Shown here piece after piece: positions 1-13,800 of a stretch of DNA of 64,000 bases. The notes beneath the pieces were generated by a model. The model had not been told where the DNA came from and ran no database searches. It worked only from the letters and a program-made list of their open reading frames with translations. The stretch is from Dioscorea cayenensis subsp. rotundata (lineage: Eukaryota > Streptophyta > Magnoliopsida > Dioscoreales > Dioscoreaceae): the NCBI RefSeq assembly GCF_009730915.1, contig NW_024086832.1, forward strand, positions 42,871 to 106,870, written 5' to 3'. Position numbers and translations under genes: made by a program. The stretch's first letter is position 1; each line of letters starts with the position of its first letter.

Positions 1-997
1 ATAATATATCCTTGTAAAAAGAAACAATTATTATTAAACAGTCCAACTTTCTATAAAAAAATAAATGAGTTATCCATCTTTCTAAATAAAAATTTTAAAT
101 TTATACATTTTAATTGATGAATACGATTTAATTATTTTTATTTAAAATAAATAAATGTTCAAATTTAATTATTTTTAAATCACTAAAATATAAATAATTT
201 TAATATTTTAAAAATAAATACAATGTATAACATGTCATTTCTTAATTTTCATCCAATACGATGTAAATACAATATAAATATAATGTATAAATACAATGTA
301 AATCATTAACATTTAAATAAATATAATATTATAAAGGGTTAAAAGGTAATTACATCATCAAGGCATGCTCAATCCCCCCAAAAATGAGGGGGATGAGCAT
401 GAAGGGGTTGAGGGGCATACAATCCCCCATCAATCCCTTCCCATATCCCTAGGTGCATGCCCAAACATGGGCATGCACATGCCACAAGGATTGATCCCCA
501 ATCCTTGGGGATCAATCCTTGAATCCAAACATGCCCATAGTGTAAAGAGATATCAAATGTCCACCCAAAATACTCCCTCCAATTTTTTTTACTTGTTTCA
601 TTTTAGGGTTTTTCTTTGGAATTATTTAGTTATCTATTTAGAAAATTTATGAGATATTAAATACTAGTTTTTTTTTAAAATTTACTTTTCATATTTAATG
701 TAGTTGTACAACTTTCAATAAATTATATTCAAATACATATGTTATTAAATCATATTATAAATAAGAGTAATTTTGAAAAATTAATATAATTTTTTATAAA
801 ATTTAGATAAAATAGACTTTCTTACTTAATGTGAATTAGATAAGATAGATTAATAAAATGGATGGGCGGAAGTAAAAGTTTTGTATAGAAAATTTTTAAG
901 GGATAAATATATGACATGTTAATCAATTAAGAATTACCAAATGTCCTCCCCAAATTAAAGTTTAGAAGGAAAGAAATTGAAGGGATAAAATTAAGAG

Positions 998-1072
<75 letters not shown>

Positions 1073-1760
1073 CCAAACACTGGTCAAGCTAGAAATTAAT
1101 TCCTGTCTTTTTTGGCTTTTATTTTTTAGTTTTTAAAAAAAAAAACGTTGAGACAGCTTCAGCTTTTTATGCTTTGTGTGATTAATTCTTTTTTTTAGTA
1201 TTTAATTTAATTCTACTTTACCATATACTGATATACTGAGTAGCTTTTCGCTTAAGAATAGCTCTGTTATTTATTTATTTTGTTTTTTTAATCATAGTAT
1301 CTTTATTTTTCCCATCTTCAAGTTAAATTTTGATAATGTGATAAAAAATTAAATAAAATTTTATTCTAACTAAACAACATCCAAAGTTAATGATTTATTA
1401 TGAAAACCTCCAGCTCCAACCATAAATAATAAATGAGCGCAAAACAAGATAGTCCAGCAAGCACATTAATGACTCACTGTCATGAATTAAAAGCGTCATA
1501 CAAAAGGACTGACAAGCCACGTGTGTACCGTGTACTATTGAGTTTATTATTCTAAAGTTAAAAAACAACAAGTGCTTATTTTATTTTTAAAATGATAAAA
1601 CTAGATGTCAAGCACATGTGCGTACTATTTTTTCAGTGATAATAAGACTGAAGGAATCATTTGTTATTTACATTATTATTTTTAGATTTGAGGAACAAGA
1701 TTGAATGCCATTACTTGTAAGAAGTAAGAACTCATAAATCATAACAGTGGCTTGTGAGAG
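1..1760. other. AT-rich intergenic region upstream of the NB-LRR
   Basis: No gene is seen. The stretch is very AT-rich, with a perfect (TA)n run at about 1002-1072, a palindromic transposon-like patch at 365-540 and a CACGTG G-box core at 1518-1523. A short GA-rich tract (about 1760-1780) lies just before the NB-LRR start and is probably in its leader. Open frames here are short and resemble nothing I know. Confidence 0.6.
365..540. repeat. Palindrome-rich MITE-like patch
   Basis: This patch is less AT-rich than its surroundings and contains two strong inverted repeats. One is at 453-478 (10-nt arms, GTGCATGCCC and its complement, 6-nt loop). The other is at 486-520 (14-nt arms AAGGATTGATCCCC and its complement, 7-nt loop). 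The right edge resembles the CCAAACATGCCC ends of plant MITEs. I could not define terminal repeats or a target duplication, so the element class is open. Confidence 0.4.
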
Positions 1761-1822
1761 GGAGATAGAGAGAGAGAGAGCTTGGTTCTGTGTTTTCAAT
1801 CCTTGTATTGATTTTGAGAAAT

Positions 1823-4800
1823 ATGCAGGATCCAGTGAGTTGTTTGTGTTCTTGCATTCAAAGCTATGTTACGCGTCAGGACATTAGCTATGTGTTCCGC
1901 ACCAAAAAGAAACTTAATAATTTGGAGAACGCATTGAAACATCTCATGGCGACGAAGGAGGATGTTCAGAGAAAGCTTGATGATCCTCAACACAACGGGA
2001 AACTACTCAATAATCAACATCAAGTTAAAGACTGGCTTCGCGATGTAAAGATTCTTCTATCATAGCGTAGTATAGAATGACTTTTTCTTTCCTTTTTTTT
2101 TTGGTTACTTATAAATCAAGATAATATATATTATTACATTATAGAATTTTTATGTTTGTTTATCCAATTATATATTTATTTATTTATTTTTATTTTTTTT
2201 TTGTGTTTTTCAGTTTGTTATATTATAGAAAAAGTAAGGTGTGCTGCCACAAAGATTTCTAATGACACCATTTGAATTGGTTTTGAACAGGTTAAAGAAA
2301 AGGATAACAAGGTAGAACGATTATTGGATAAATATCGGAAAGGTAATTGTGTTCCAGGATGTTCTTATTCTCTAAATTGTGTTTCAAGCTATAAGGTTGG
2401 CAGGAATGCAGTCAAGTTGAAAGAGAAGATAGATAAGTTGACAACAACACAGCCAGAAATCAAATTTACCGACATACCACAGCCTGAACCAGTCTCTGAA
2501 TCATCTAAAATAGTGGGGGAAAAAATCGTCTCCAACTTTAATGTTGCTTGCAGTTACCTGGCAGAGGCAACAAACGATATAATTGGCATATGAGACATGG
2601 GGGGTGTGGGCAAGACCACACTCTTGAAAAAAATCAATCATTCATTGTCAGATGATGATGCAAACATGGGATTTGATCATGTGCTGTTTATCGAATCTTC
2701 ACAAAATACTCAGTTGGAAGAACTTCGGAAAGAGATTGCTAAACAATTGCATTTGTCCCCTGATTCTGCTGGTCAACAAGACATCTTCAAAGCCCTGAAA
2801 ACTAAGAACATTGTATTGCTCTTGGATAATATATGGAAGCCAGTAAACCTTGTTGGTCTTGGAATTATCAATCCTTATATGGACGATAATGGTTCTACCA
2901 AACCATACAAATATAAAGTGATGTTCACTACTCGGTCAGAAGATGTGTGTGCCCGGATGGAGGCAAGCAAAAGAATTAAAGTGGAATGCATGGAACCAGA
3001 TGAAGCATGGGCTCTTTTCAAGCACAATGTTAATCAAGCAGTTATTGAGTCAGATGAAAAGTTGAAAGAAAAAGCTTGGCAAGTGATGGAGAAGTGTGGT
3101 GGTTTGCCACTTGCTCTGCAAGTGGTCGGTAAGGCCATGTCTAACAGAAATACTGTCCAAGAGTGGGATGATATTTTGAGCTCACTAAAAATTTCAGGTA
3201 TTGAAGGTGGGCAGAAATCATTACTTCAGATTTTGAAATTCAGTTATGATAATCTACCTAGAAATATTCAGGAGTGTTTCTTGTGTGCTTCCATTTTGCG
3301 ATGGTCATATTTTAAAGTTGATTGGTTGGAATTATGGATGGGTTTAGGCCTGGTTGGTAATTTTGACAATTTACAGCAGGCTTATCGTACAGCAAGGCAG
3401 ATCTTTAATTAAGAAGCTAGAGGAATCATGTTTATTGCGGTATTCTCCTGATGATGATGTTGATGTGAGTTCACATGATGTAATTTATGAGATGGCATGG
3501 TGGATAGCATCAGACTGTGGGGAAAACATGAATAAATGGATAGTGACAAATAACATAGCATCAATCAATGCAGAAAATTGGAGATTCGCGAACCGAGTGA
3601 TTATAGAAGGCCAGGTGGAGCTTTTTCCAAGTTTGCCTCATCAGTGTTCTGATTTGTTGTGTTTAATGATTAAAAATAATCATAATTTGGAAAATATTCC
3701 TGAAGGATTTCTCAGACGGATGCCAAATTTGACATATTTGAGTCTTGAAAGAACTGGTATCAAAGAGCTTCCAAAGGACATCAAATGTTTAGTTAATTTA
3801 CAATACCTAAACATTTCAAGGACAAATATCTCATCGCTTCCAAAGGAGTTGGTATATTTAAAGAAATTGCAATATCTGATATGCAACCATTTGGAGAGGC
3901 TTGGCAAGGTGGAGGATCTCATGTCAAGATTACAGATGTTGAAGGTCATTGACATATTTCCATCAGGATGGGTAGACCTAGAACAGTTAAAGAAATTGAA
4001 GAAACACGTCAAAGCCATAGGAATGCGAGTAGTATATATCAAAAGAGGTTCTCCAACAACTCTCATGTTTGCCAACTACTCGGCTTTGGCTATACAATTT
4101 GGATATCATCTCTCTTTCATTTGACACTTTAAGTTGCAAAAATCATGGATTCTTGCAAGAACTAAAAATTGAATCATGCCCACAGCTTGACCAGATTGTG
4201 ATGAATGGAAGTGGGAGTCATCTCAAATACCTCTCTATAAGTGATGTCAAAAAACTGGCAAACATTATTTGGAAAAATCTATCGCCTCCAGAATGTTTTC
4301 ATGTGTTGAAGTGGTTATATATAATAGGATGTAATTTGGATAATTTAGCTTGGGTCCTGCATCTCCCATGTCTATATTATTTACATATAGAAGATTGTGC
4401 AGAGATAGAAATGTTGTTTTACATGGAAGAGGAGAGAGAAATTCAACAACAAGAAGTCTCAGAACACCGCCCAACATTCCCTGCATTGGAATTTCTAAAG
4501 ATAACTAATCTACCAAAATTAGTGAGCATAAGCAATTTTGCATTGGATTTCCCTCAACTTTCAAGCCTTGCACTATGTGATTGTGCGGAGATAAAAACAT
4601 TGGTTTACATCGAGGAGGAGAGAGAAATCCAACAACAAGAAGTCTCAGAACACTGCCCAACATTCCCTGCTCTGAAAGATATACTTTTAATAAAGCTACC
4701 AAAATTAGTGAGCATAAGCAATTTTGCATTGGATTTCCCTCGACTTTCACAGCTTATAGTGTATAAATGTCTTAATCTAAAGAAGTTACCATTCAAGAGT

Positions 4801-5446
4801 GGCATTAACAACAACAATCAAAGAATGATATTGATTGATTGTAAGAGAGAATGGTGGGAAAGCTTAGAGTGGGATGATGCCACCATCCCATCTCACATTC
4901 TGCCACGTTTCAGAATGGTAAGTTTCATGTTTTCTTTTATTATTTCCAACTTCTTCACATGTACTGTGCATTCACGAATGTTAAATCAAGTTATTAATAT
5001 AATTTTTTTAATTATTAATCAATTGCTATTATAGAAGGTTTTTTTTCTTAAATTATAGAATTCATTTTTACTATTCATTCTGAGTTCTTTAAAGATATAT
5101 ATAAAGAGCTTAAAATTTATTGTCTCTGTATTATTAACTCAATAAGATCTCACTTTGGAAGCGGGCATTTATTAATTGGGCATATGTATGCCTCTTTCCC
5201 TACCTTATAATCCATGTTTGAATGTTAGTATATATATAGTTTATCTATAGTATGCACCCATTATAACACCAATAATAATTGAATTATTATTAAAAGCATG
5301 GACAATGTTGGAAGCATGGAAGAATATGTACAAGTATGTAATTAAAACTAGGAACATTACCTTATTAAGAATGATTAATTTGTTGAATATTCTTGTCTTT
5401 ACAGGACAAGAACCCTAATGAAGGCACGACTAGTGGAAGTAAATGA
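1823..5446 (+). pseudogene. CC-NB-LRR (CNL, RPS2/RPS5-like) disease-resistance pseudogene
   Basis: The intact form would be an intracellular NLR immune receptor. Seen in order: a coiled-coil start (ATG 1823; an in-frame ATG also lies at 1790), a likely intron 2045-2290 (GTAAAG donor, AACAG acceptor, in phase), P-loop GGVGKTT just after 2597, kinase-2 KNIVLLLDNIW, RNBS-B MFTTRSEDV, GLPL motif CGGLPLALQVVGKAM, an MHD-like motif reading SHDV, then leucine-rich repeats. A last small exon, 5405-5446, follows a GTAAGT donor at 4918 and encodes a short DKNPNEGTTSGSK tail. Three lesions break it. A TGA at 2591-2593 stands between IIGI and DMGGVGKTT, where the family usually has W or Y. There is a frameshift near 3385-3400 (ARQIF vs GRSLIKK) and another near 4033. 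The LRR also holds an in-frame 186-bp duplication. Translation could restart at 2597, but the product would still be frameshifted. Family assignment is confident; loss of function is inferred. Confidence 0.9.
4393..4764 (+). repeat. Tandem 186-bp duplication inside the LRR region
   Basis: Two direct copies, about 4393-4578 and 4579-4764, lie exactly 186 bp (62 codons) apart. Both carry GATTGTGC, the acidic stretch EEEREIQQQEVSEH, then FPAL and KLVSISNFALDFP. The copies differ at scattered bases, so the duplication is not recent. It keeps the reading frame and adds about two LRR units. Confidence 0.9.
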
Positions 5447-7872
5447 AAGGCCTTTGAGTTTTCTATGTTTCTGTCTGCACAAGTTAGAGATCATCTCATG
5501 CTCAAACCAAGTAAGATCAATATTTATTAGTAGAAAATGTTCTTCTTTTTTCTTATCTTTTTTTTATTTTCAGATTCAATGTGCAACTTATAACATTGAG
5601 AAATCATGTCATCCATTTGACAGGTCTTTAATTTCCGGGGTTTTACATCTCCAAAAGCTTCTCAGAACTACAATTTCTCTTCGCAATTAATCAGTGATCT
5701 ACCAAAGTTACTGTGCAATTATGCTCTGGATTGCTCGTGTTGTTTCTGGTTTTCTTCTCAAATCTGAAACTCTTTGATTGGTTTTTTATTTATGCCGATG
5801 TGAAGACATTATTATTTGGTTTCCAAGTTTGAGGTTTGTTTACCATTATTATCTTTTGTATTTTCTAAGTGAAGTCTAGCTTGAAAGTTGATCGATTGAA
5901 GACATTAATCATTGGGTTGTATCTTTCATTCAAACTATATTTTCAAGTAAGTTGTGCTTTGTTAGCATGGTGGAAACATATATATATATATATATATGTA
6001 AAATATTGTTTATTTGTTATTTTCACTTGCATATTGCTAAGGATTACTTGTGGACTTTGTCAAACTTTGAAAGCCTTAGTTTTGTTAATGTACAAAATGA
6101 TCTAAAATGAGGGGCTTTCAGACCTAACTTTGTTTTTGGTGTTACTATTGTAATTGTGTGTATTCTCTCTCTCTTCTTCTTTTGGCAGGTTAATGAGCAA
6201 AACAAAGGCAAAAGGTGTTAATTGATAAATGTGTTGCTACAGTTGGTAAAGCTATTTATGGAAGAGGAGGCTTTGGCACTTCAAAAAAGAGTTTTCATTA
6301 AGATCATGATGCGTGGAGATTCTTTATTTTTTCGGTAGTGATAGCAAGATTCTACTCATCAAGCCAAGGCAAACTTGTTCGAGGATCAAAAGTTTAATAC
6401 TGGAATACTAAAGGAGCATTGGGTTTTTTGTTACAGCAGTTTATGATAAGGTGATGTTTCTATCACAATTTTGTGTTGTTTTGTTTATTTAGAGTTCAAT
6501 TATTTTGCTGAGATATTCATGACACATTTCTAATAAGTGTGATATGATATATATATATATATATATATGTATATTCCTGTTATTTATTTCTTTTATTGTT
6601 TTTTCTGCAGGTGTAGGCAAATGAGTTGCTAGCTTGCCAGTGGAAATGAAGAGCATGGAGCGTCTTTGAGAAAAGAGTAGCAAGTACTCAACATCTTGAG
6701 GAGAACGAGAACCACATGATCAATCTCTCTGAAGATCCAACAACCTGATGATCAATCAAAGCTTTGATTTCACAAATGCTGCTAAAGAGCATTAACAAAT
6801 TCGCAAGTTGAATCCAGATTAGGGAACAAGAGCGGATCAGTTTGGCAAGGCATAATTTTGAGCTAACAATTCAACGAAGCAAAATTTGGACAGCTGAAAA
6901 ATTATGTCATACTCATCAATATTTATTTATTATATGATTGAATTGCTCATCACACATTGAGTAGTTTTTCTCAAACAGAATTCTTCACTTGTTGTCTGAC
7001 CATTAAAGAATTATTTATTAAGTCACATAACCAAACAGCTCCCTGTTGTCAAATGTCACCTCCGTTATCAAAATCTTTATTTAACCATTTGGCTGGTGTT
7101 TTTCATTTGTAACATTATCTATTTATTTTGGATAGATGATAGATTTACAAGACCTTTCCATTGCTTGGCAAATTTTCCTGTTTTAAATTTTCCTTGAAGA
7201 CCTTAAGGTTCAAACATTTTGACAAAACACAACAATGAAAACAGAGTAGACAGTGCATTAGTTTGCATGAAGCTTAATAAAAACCATTGTCAGATGAAAA
7301 TATTCACAAATCAAATGGCACAGCAAGAACATTAACACTTTAACATATATAGATATAATTCCAGCAAGAGTACTGCAGGCACCAATATAACAATGTCATA
7401 TTCTCCTTTTCATTTCATTCATTCATTCATTCAATCAGGAAATGGAATCTAGTTCTTAAAGATTCCAGAGACCACATTTTTCAACAACTCAAAGTATCGT
7501 CACTATTATTTACACAACTTAATTACACTCAACCCGGGCACCACTCCCTTTCCTCACAATCAGGCATAAGGTCTTCCCATTTTCGTCTATATAATATCCC
7601 TGGTTTTCAATTGGGTACAAAGCAAAGAAAACACCCTAAGAAACTCCTACAAGCCACTGCAAGTTCTTCGGACTTACAAGTACCAATATATACTGAATAG
7701 ACATAAAGAGCATTCCTGTACAGTCTCCATAGACACAGGCCAAATGGGCATTAATTTTTGCTCTAGCCCAAAAGGCAAACTAAACTAGCATTACACTTCA
7801 CATCTCCTGATTTAAGGGCACTACTAAGCACTACAAAAAGTAATAAACGGATGGATAGTCTTAGCTTAAAGC
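5447..7872. other. NB-LRR 3' flank and kinase 3' UTR
   Basis: No coding gene is supported. Intron-like acceptors (TTTGGCAG near 6189, TTCTGCAG near 6611) with less AT-rich stretches after them suggest a spliced 3' trailer of the NB-LRR, but no frame continues. Short (TA)n runs occur near 5978-5998 and 6548-6568. The stretch from about 7420 to 7872 is the likely 3' UTR of the minus-strand kinase. A (CATT)n run lies near 7415-7433. Confidence 0.45.
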
Positions 7873-10800
7873 TTATATACCATTTAGTATGTTCAAGGCG
7901 TTGTGTTTACTGATATTTCTTGTGCCAAAGGTGGGTTTTGCACATCCTGATAAGCAGGGACAACAAAGCCGTTGTAAAGACTTGAGACCTGTTGTGAGAT
8001 CCGCAAAGGAAGGCCGTAAGTTTGGATCTCTGCATGTTCATTTCACAAAAAGCAAAGGTTGAGAACAAAACAGAGTTAGTACAATTCTACAATACATATA
8101 TATAAATATAGTCAACCTTAGATGTTATGTATGAATAGTTCATATCATTATTAATATATAGTGTGCTTACTTTTGCCAGCACTGCCAGATTATTTTGGCT
8201 ACGAGAGGATCAACCTCTTTTGGAATCTCTAGACGGCGATCCTGGAAGCCAACAGCACCCACCACCTGCATTGGGTTCATACCAGACCAAGGCATCCTCA
8301 GAGTTGCCAGTTCCCATAATATCACTCCAAAGCTGTACACATCACACCTGGGATTGGAGGCCATGCATATATATATATGAGATGATGAATAGAGAAAGAC
8401 AATTGAAGGTGTTAAGCATTGCAAGAGAACAGCTCAAGTTAACAAACACATCAAAGAATGCAAAGTGTCTAGGAAATAATAAGGTGCTTAAATGTAACTA
8501 TAGATAAGCATATCTATAGATAACTATAGATATATCATAGATAATATAACGGAAGTAAACTATAGATAATTCATTTTTAATTTATCATATGTTGTGTTTA
8601 ACTTGTTCATTGTTCTTTAGTTTACTTCTGTTTGCTCAATGTGTGTTGTTTCCGTCTTATTAGCTGTTGCGACAACTCTCTTGCCAACACAAAAAAAAAA
8701 TAAGGTTTTAATATAGGAACTCACTTCTCATTTGATGGTTCATTGCGCAACACCTCTGGTGCCATCCATTCAGGCTAAAACAGAATAAGGACAGAGATTT
8801 AGATAGTTAAATGTGAGGAGTTCAACAGACTAGAAATAATAATTTCCTAAATGTAGTGGAGCAAAGACTAGATCTCACTGTTCCAGCGGTTGACTTTGAT
8901 GATAAAAATGTGCTGTGCTTCAACCTTGAGAGGCCAAAATCACAGACCTGCATTACACTGATATCAGAATGCAATCAATGCGAACTAATAAAGTAACAGT
9001 TGATCAAGAAAATTAAGGATGATATATATTTATTATTCTATTCCAACATTTAAAGAGGTTACCTTTCCCAAACATACATAAATAAGCTTTTGGCATGGAT
9101 TCTGTATGTGACATTAGATTATATATATTGGCTTCCTAAATAGATCACACTGCATAAAGGAAAACTAAGGATGATGCTATGGTCAAAAGGAACAACTTGA
9201 ACTTGCCCAATATTTTGACCAGTATTCATAGGAAAGGGCTATACTCATAATTTAGAAGGGGCCTCTTAGCTCTAATTAGGTGCATAACCAATGAACCAAC
9301 ACAAGTAACCTTAATTATTATTCTACCAACTATGGCTGAAAGTGCACAACTCAATCAGTTTGAGACAGTTTTAAATTTTGGACAAGGAATATTCTGCTGT
9401 TACTTTCTGAATTACCTTAATAGTTATCCTTCATATTAAAAGCAGAAGTTCCAAAACCTTTCCATGTATTCAAGGTTAGCAAAATTAAAATACCTTCACA
9501 GTCCAGTTCTTGTCAACCAACAGATTTGGTGATTTCAGATCACGATGGACAATTGTTGGTATGCTGGTGTGCAAACAGTTCATGCCCTTGGCCTGTGGGA
9601 CAACACAGAGGATCGCTTCACACAAGACTTCCAATCAAGAAATTATGAAAAAAAATTTAAACATACCACATCAAGGGCCATTTTGATTCTTCGCTTCTCC
9701 TCAATTTGACTATTTGGACGGTGAAGAATTCTGTACAGACTTCCTCTGATAGATCAAGTTGCATTTAAGTCAAAGTCATGAAAGGAGCAAAAAAAGACTT
9801 TTCCATCATCCAAAAATATTGTGCTGGCACAATTTGAAATTCTAAAAGTAAAATCAACAAATAATTTCTTTTTTTTGTATTAATACATCTCAAAACTCCA
9901 TAAATACCTATGTATCCTTTAAAACATTGCATCAAACTTTATACCCTTCAAATACTTCATTATTTGCTCCCCCAATTTTAAGTCTACAAGCCCATGCACA
10001 TCAGATGGCTTCCCTGATGTTCAATTCTTGTTATATAACACAAATAACAAAAAAGTCCACCCTAGTATCTGCTCTGAATAGCATGAAACCTAATAAGATA
10101 TGGTTGATTATGTCGATAGGTTTGGAGAATTACATATGTAAAACTTTAGGTTCAAGCTGCACTGTTTCATGTAGAAAAAGGAGAAAGGTTAAAAAAAAAT
10201 ACACTGGTAACTTAACCAAATACAGATGCAAAACCATACAGTTCCTCTAAAACCCCAAAGTGCAAGAATTTGTAAAAAAACACGAGAAAAGGATGGGCTT
10301 CGTCCATTGAGCACAAAACCAAATGACAGGATGAAGCTCAATTGCCTTCAAACAATAGATGTTGAATACAGCTCTGCTTCAAAGTTCATTGCTAGATTCT
10401 GTCATGAAATCTAAAATGTGGAGGTGGGAGTGTTCTGTTAGAGCTTTCAAGATTATGGTACAACCCTCTTTCAAATTATCAGTGCACATGTGAGATAAGG
10501 ACCATTTTGGACAAAGTTTATATAAAACCAAAAGAACAAATGCTTTGCAATCAATTAGTAGGCGCACAAACAATGTCGGAACATATTAAATCTGAGTTCA
10601 TGCCAATGACTAAATTGAAACCAATTTAAGATATTGCTAACTTTTTTGAAGTACGAATATGCAAATTGATTTCTTCCATATTACTCACTGGTTCAATTTA
10701 AAGGAAAAGAGGATTCTCTTTTTACCTTGGAAGAAACTCTGAAACAATTGATAAGTTGGGAGGGCGAGTCACAGCACCCATAAAAAGAACAACATTTGGA

Positions 10801-13800
10801 TGCCGCAACCTACGCATTATTTTCACCTAATGGCACATAAAAATAAAAGCTCCCTCGTCAAAAGATAAAGTGGCAATATAAAATCATGTAATGATTACTC
10901 TAGAAAACAAGCAACTTACTTCTCTCCGAAATTCGTCCAAAGCATCTCCATCAAAATCCTGGTCCAGGAATTTCTTCACAGCTACTTCCTATTATTCATA
11001 TACAGTACAGATAAATTATAACATCCTTTTTACCAAAAAGATGTCCAGATTTAAAATCAAACAAGGTAAGAATAGTACAGATATATTAAATAACATAATT
11101 AAGCAAAGATCCTTCACATAAAAATTCGTAGGATCACCTAGAACATCTTTTAAACACAAAAATAGCCCAAACATTTCATAAAGCAGCTATGCAGTGGATA
11201 AAATAAATGACAATACAGTATTTCTGTAGCTAGTTGTTTGTATGACTTATTAAGGAGACCACTTCTCACTAAGACAAGCTCACTTGTTTTATGGCTTCAC
11301 TGGTGATCACCGCCAAAGGACATGCTATGAAGGATGCAGACCAAGAACAGCATATAGGAAAAAAAAACAAAGCAAGACTTAAACTATTAAAATAATCATA
11401 ATCAAGAAGCCTCCATCCTCTTGCAACGATTACATCAAGTGTACTCCATTACCAGTCAGAAACCAATATCAATTTCTTGCAGCAAATTTTATACTAAAAT
11501 CAAAATATTCCTTTCAGTTAGATGCACTACACAATATTCAAACCTATAAAAACAAAATTTCTCTCTATCTCATCTTTGAATAACTCAATTAGGTACTACT
11601 TCCTCATACAAACGATAATCAAACAACTTCATGACTGATCCTCTCAAACAATAGGACTCTATCCCCATTGACCTAAATGGAAAAATAGGAACATAACAAA
11701 ATCAATCAGCATATAAAAAAAATTAACAGAAAAAACTATTTGTAAGTCATGTCAAACAGTTTGGTGATCAATATCCTCAACTCAAACCATCAAGCCCTAT
11801 TACTGAAATTCCTTACATTGCACATCTACTACATGTTCAATTGCAACCATTGAGCATTTTGCCGGAAGCAGCTCATAAAACCCATAAGTTAAAGCTCAAT
11901 ATCCTACTAAAATAAGGCCAAACTATAAGAAAAAAGGCCTACCAGTCAAAACACTTTTCATCCTTAAATATTACCATGATATCTCATAGTAATAGGCTCT
12001 CAAAGCATCAAAGATAAGAATTCTTACATATTAGACCCAATATGTCAGAAATCTATTATACAATAAAGTTAGAGGATAGTCAACCATAAGACAACCAATT
12101 AACTATTGGGGAAAAAAAAGGCAGAAAAGAACTCTAAAAACAGAACTGGAAAAATTCAAATAGTTTTTATTTAACTCAAAGAAGATTTCTAATAATAAAG
12201 AGTGCAAGTGATATCGCAATTAACAACTCACCGTGCCATTCCAATCTGCACGGTACACTTCCCCATAAGAACCTGTTCAGTGAAACAAAAACAACACATA
12301 ATTAATTCTCAAGCAAAATATGTTGCACATTAAAAGGCAAATATTGCTAGAAAAATGGAGTAATCTGCTCCTTTTCAGTAAACAATGTGAAACTCACCAA
12401 TCACTGATAATGGAAAATTAACAATTGTAAACATAAGGGCTTCACGATTTTATTAGATCCTGATAGTAAATTGATATATATGAATGAAATTGGCTGCATT
12501 TAACCTGATTAGATATATATCAAATATAATTTGATGGTGTTTTAAATTCCTAAATACGAGCATCTGCCCATCCATGTAAAGAGAACTACAAGAAATCATT
12601 CATTATCAATAACAAAATTGTACCTAATCCAATCCTTTCCCCAATGACAAGGTGTTCCCACGGGATTTCTGGTTCCGCCACATCATCAAGCATTGAATCA
12701 AGTCTGCTTGACCTCACTTCCGAAGGAGAGGAAGAGGATTCTAGGTTCTTCAATGACATGTCTGTCCCCATAAAACTATCACCCAAGTGCTTCTTCTGAT
12801 CATGTTTTTCAATGTCATTTATTGGTTCATTCATTTCAGCAGAGCTTTGCAAAGCCATCTGGTCTTCATTTCTGTTTTTTCTTTCTGATGGTTGATTCAG
12901 TTGTTTATTAGCTTGTGAAGTAGTTTGGCCAATATACATCCTACCATCTTGATGTAATTCGGAGGAAATGTTCAATTTTTTGAACTCAGAAGGACGACCA
13001 GCACTGAAGGCACCATTCCTCTTACTATCAGAAGTATCTCTGCCAGTGACAAATGAGCTACCAGTTCCACTAGAACCATCAAGCAATGCCTTCCCATCTG
13101 CAGTTGATTGATGAGAAGAGGAAGCATTAAGATCATTCATTCCTATCTCTTTTCTCGGTAAAATTCCTTCCACAAATTTATATTGCTTTGTGTTTGGAAC
13201 CTCATTGCAAGCAGGGCGATTTTTCCAAATCAATGGCTGTTGAGGCCTTGCAGGTAATGGGGCAATGCTTTCTCTGCGCCTCTGATACTCATATTTTTTA
13301 TTATCAGTAACTTTGGGTGGTCCAGAAGTTTTTCTGACTCCAATTTCTTGGAAAGGGTTCAGCTCAGCAAAAAGGTTTCTAGAATCTTCAGCATTCTGTA
13401 AACTTGATACTATGCTGAGTTTCTCACTAATCGAATTATTAACATCCAAAGGTGATACAGCAATGCCTTTCTGCTTTGAAGGGAACTGATTTGGCTGATC
13501 AGAAGACAAACCCTTTGCATTTGTACTTGAACTACTACCAACTGTTATGGATGACATTCCACTACTTGCAACAGAAGGTACTAGTATTGTCTCCTCATGC
13601 CTTGACCTTTTATCTGAGATATTATTATCTAATGATGAAGCTCCAGATTCATTTTCATATAACTGTTTGGATCCCAATAAGTCACCCCCTGATTTATTTG
13701 TGGCCCAGGAATTGAAGTTTTCTGCGAGTCTTGAATCACCTGAACTTAAGGGCACATCTTTTATGCTCAGTACATCTGCTGGAATAAGAGTGCCAGGGTC

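Noticed and set aside
1002..1072. Long (TA)n run as a regulatory or structural element
   Set aside because: It is an ordinary microsatellite; similar runs occur at several other places in the window, including 51959-52024.
4505..4817. Minus-strand frames with repeated LRR-like sequence
   Set aside because: They are shadows of the 186-bp LRR duplication on the other strand.
6215..6300. GKAIYGRGGFG-like translation resembling a kinase glycine loop
   Set aside because: Only a few codons long, stops nearby, no other kinase motif; it lies in the NB-LRR 3' flank.
8163..8507. 114-codon plus-strand frame
   Set aside because: It is antisense to kinase exon 12 and the neighbouring intron.
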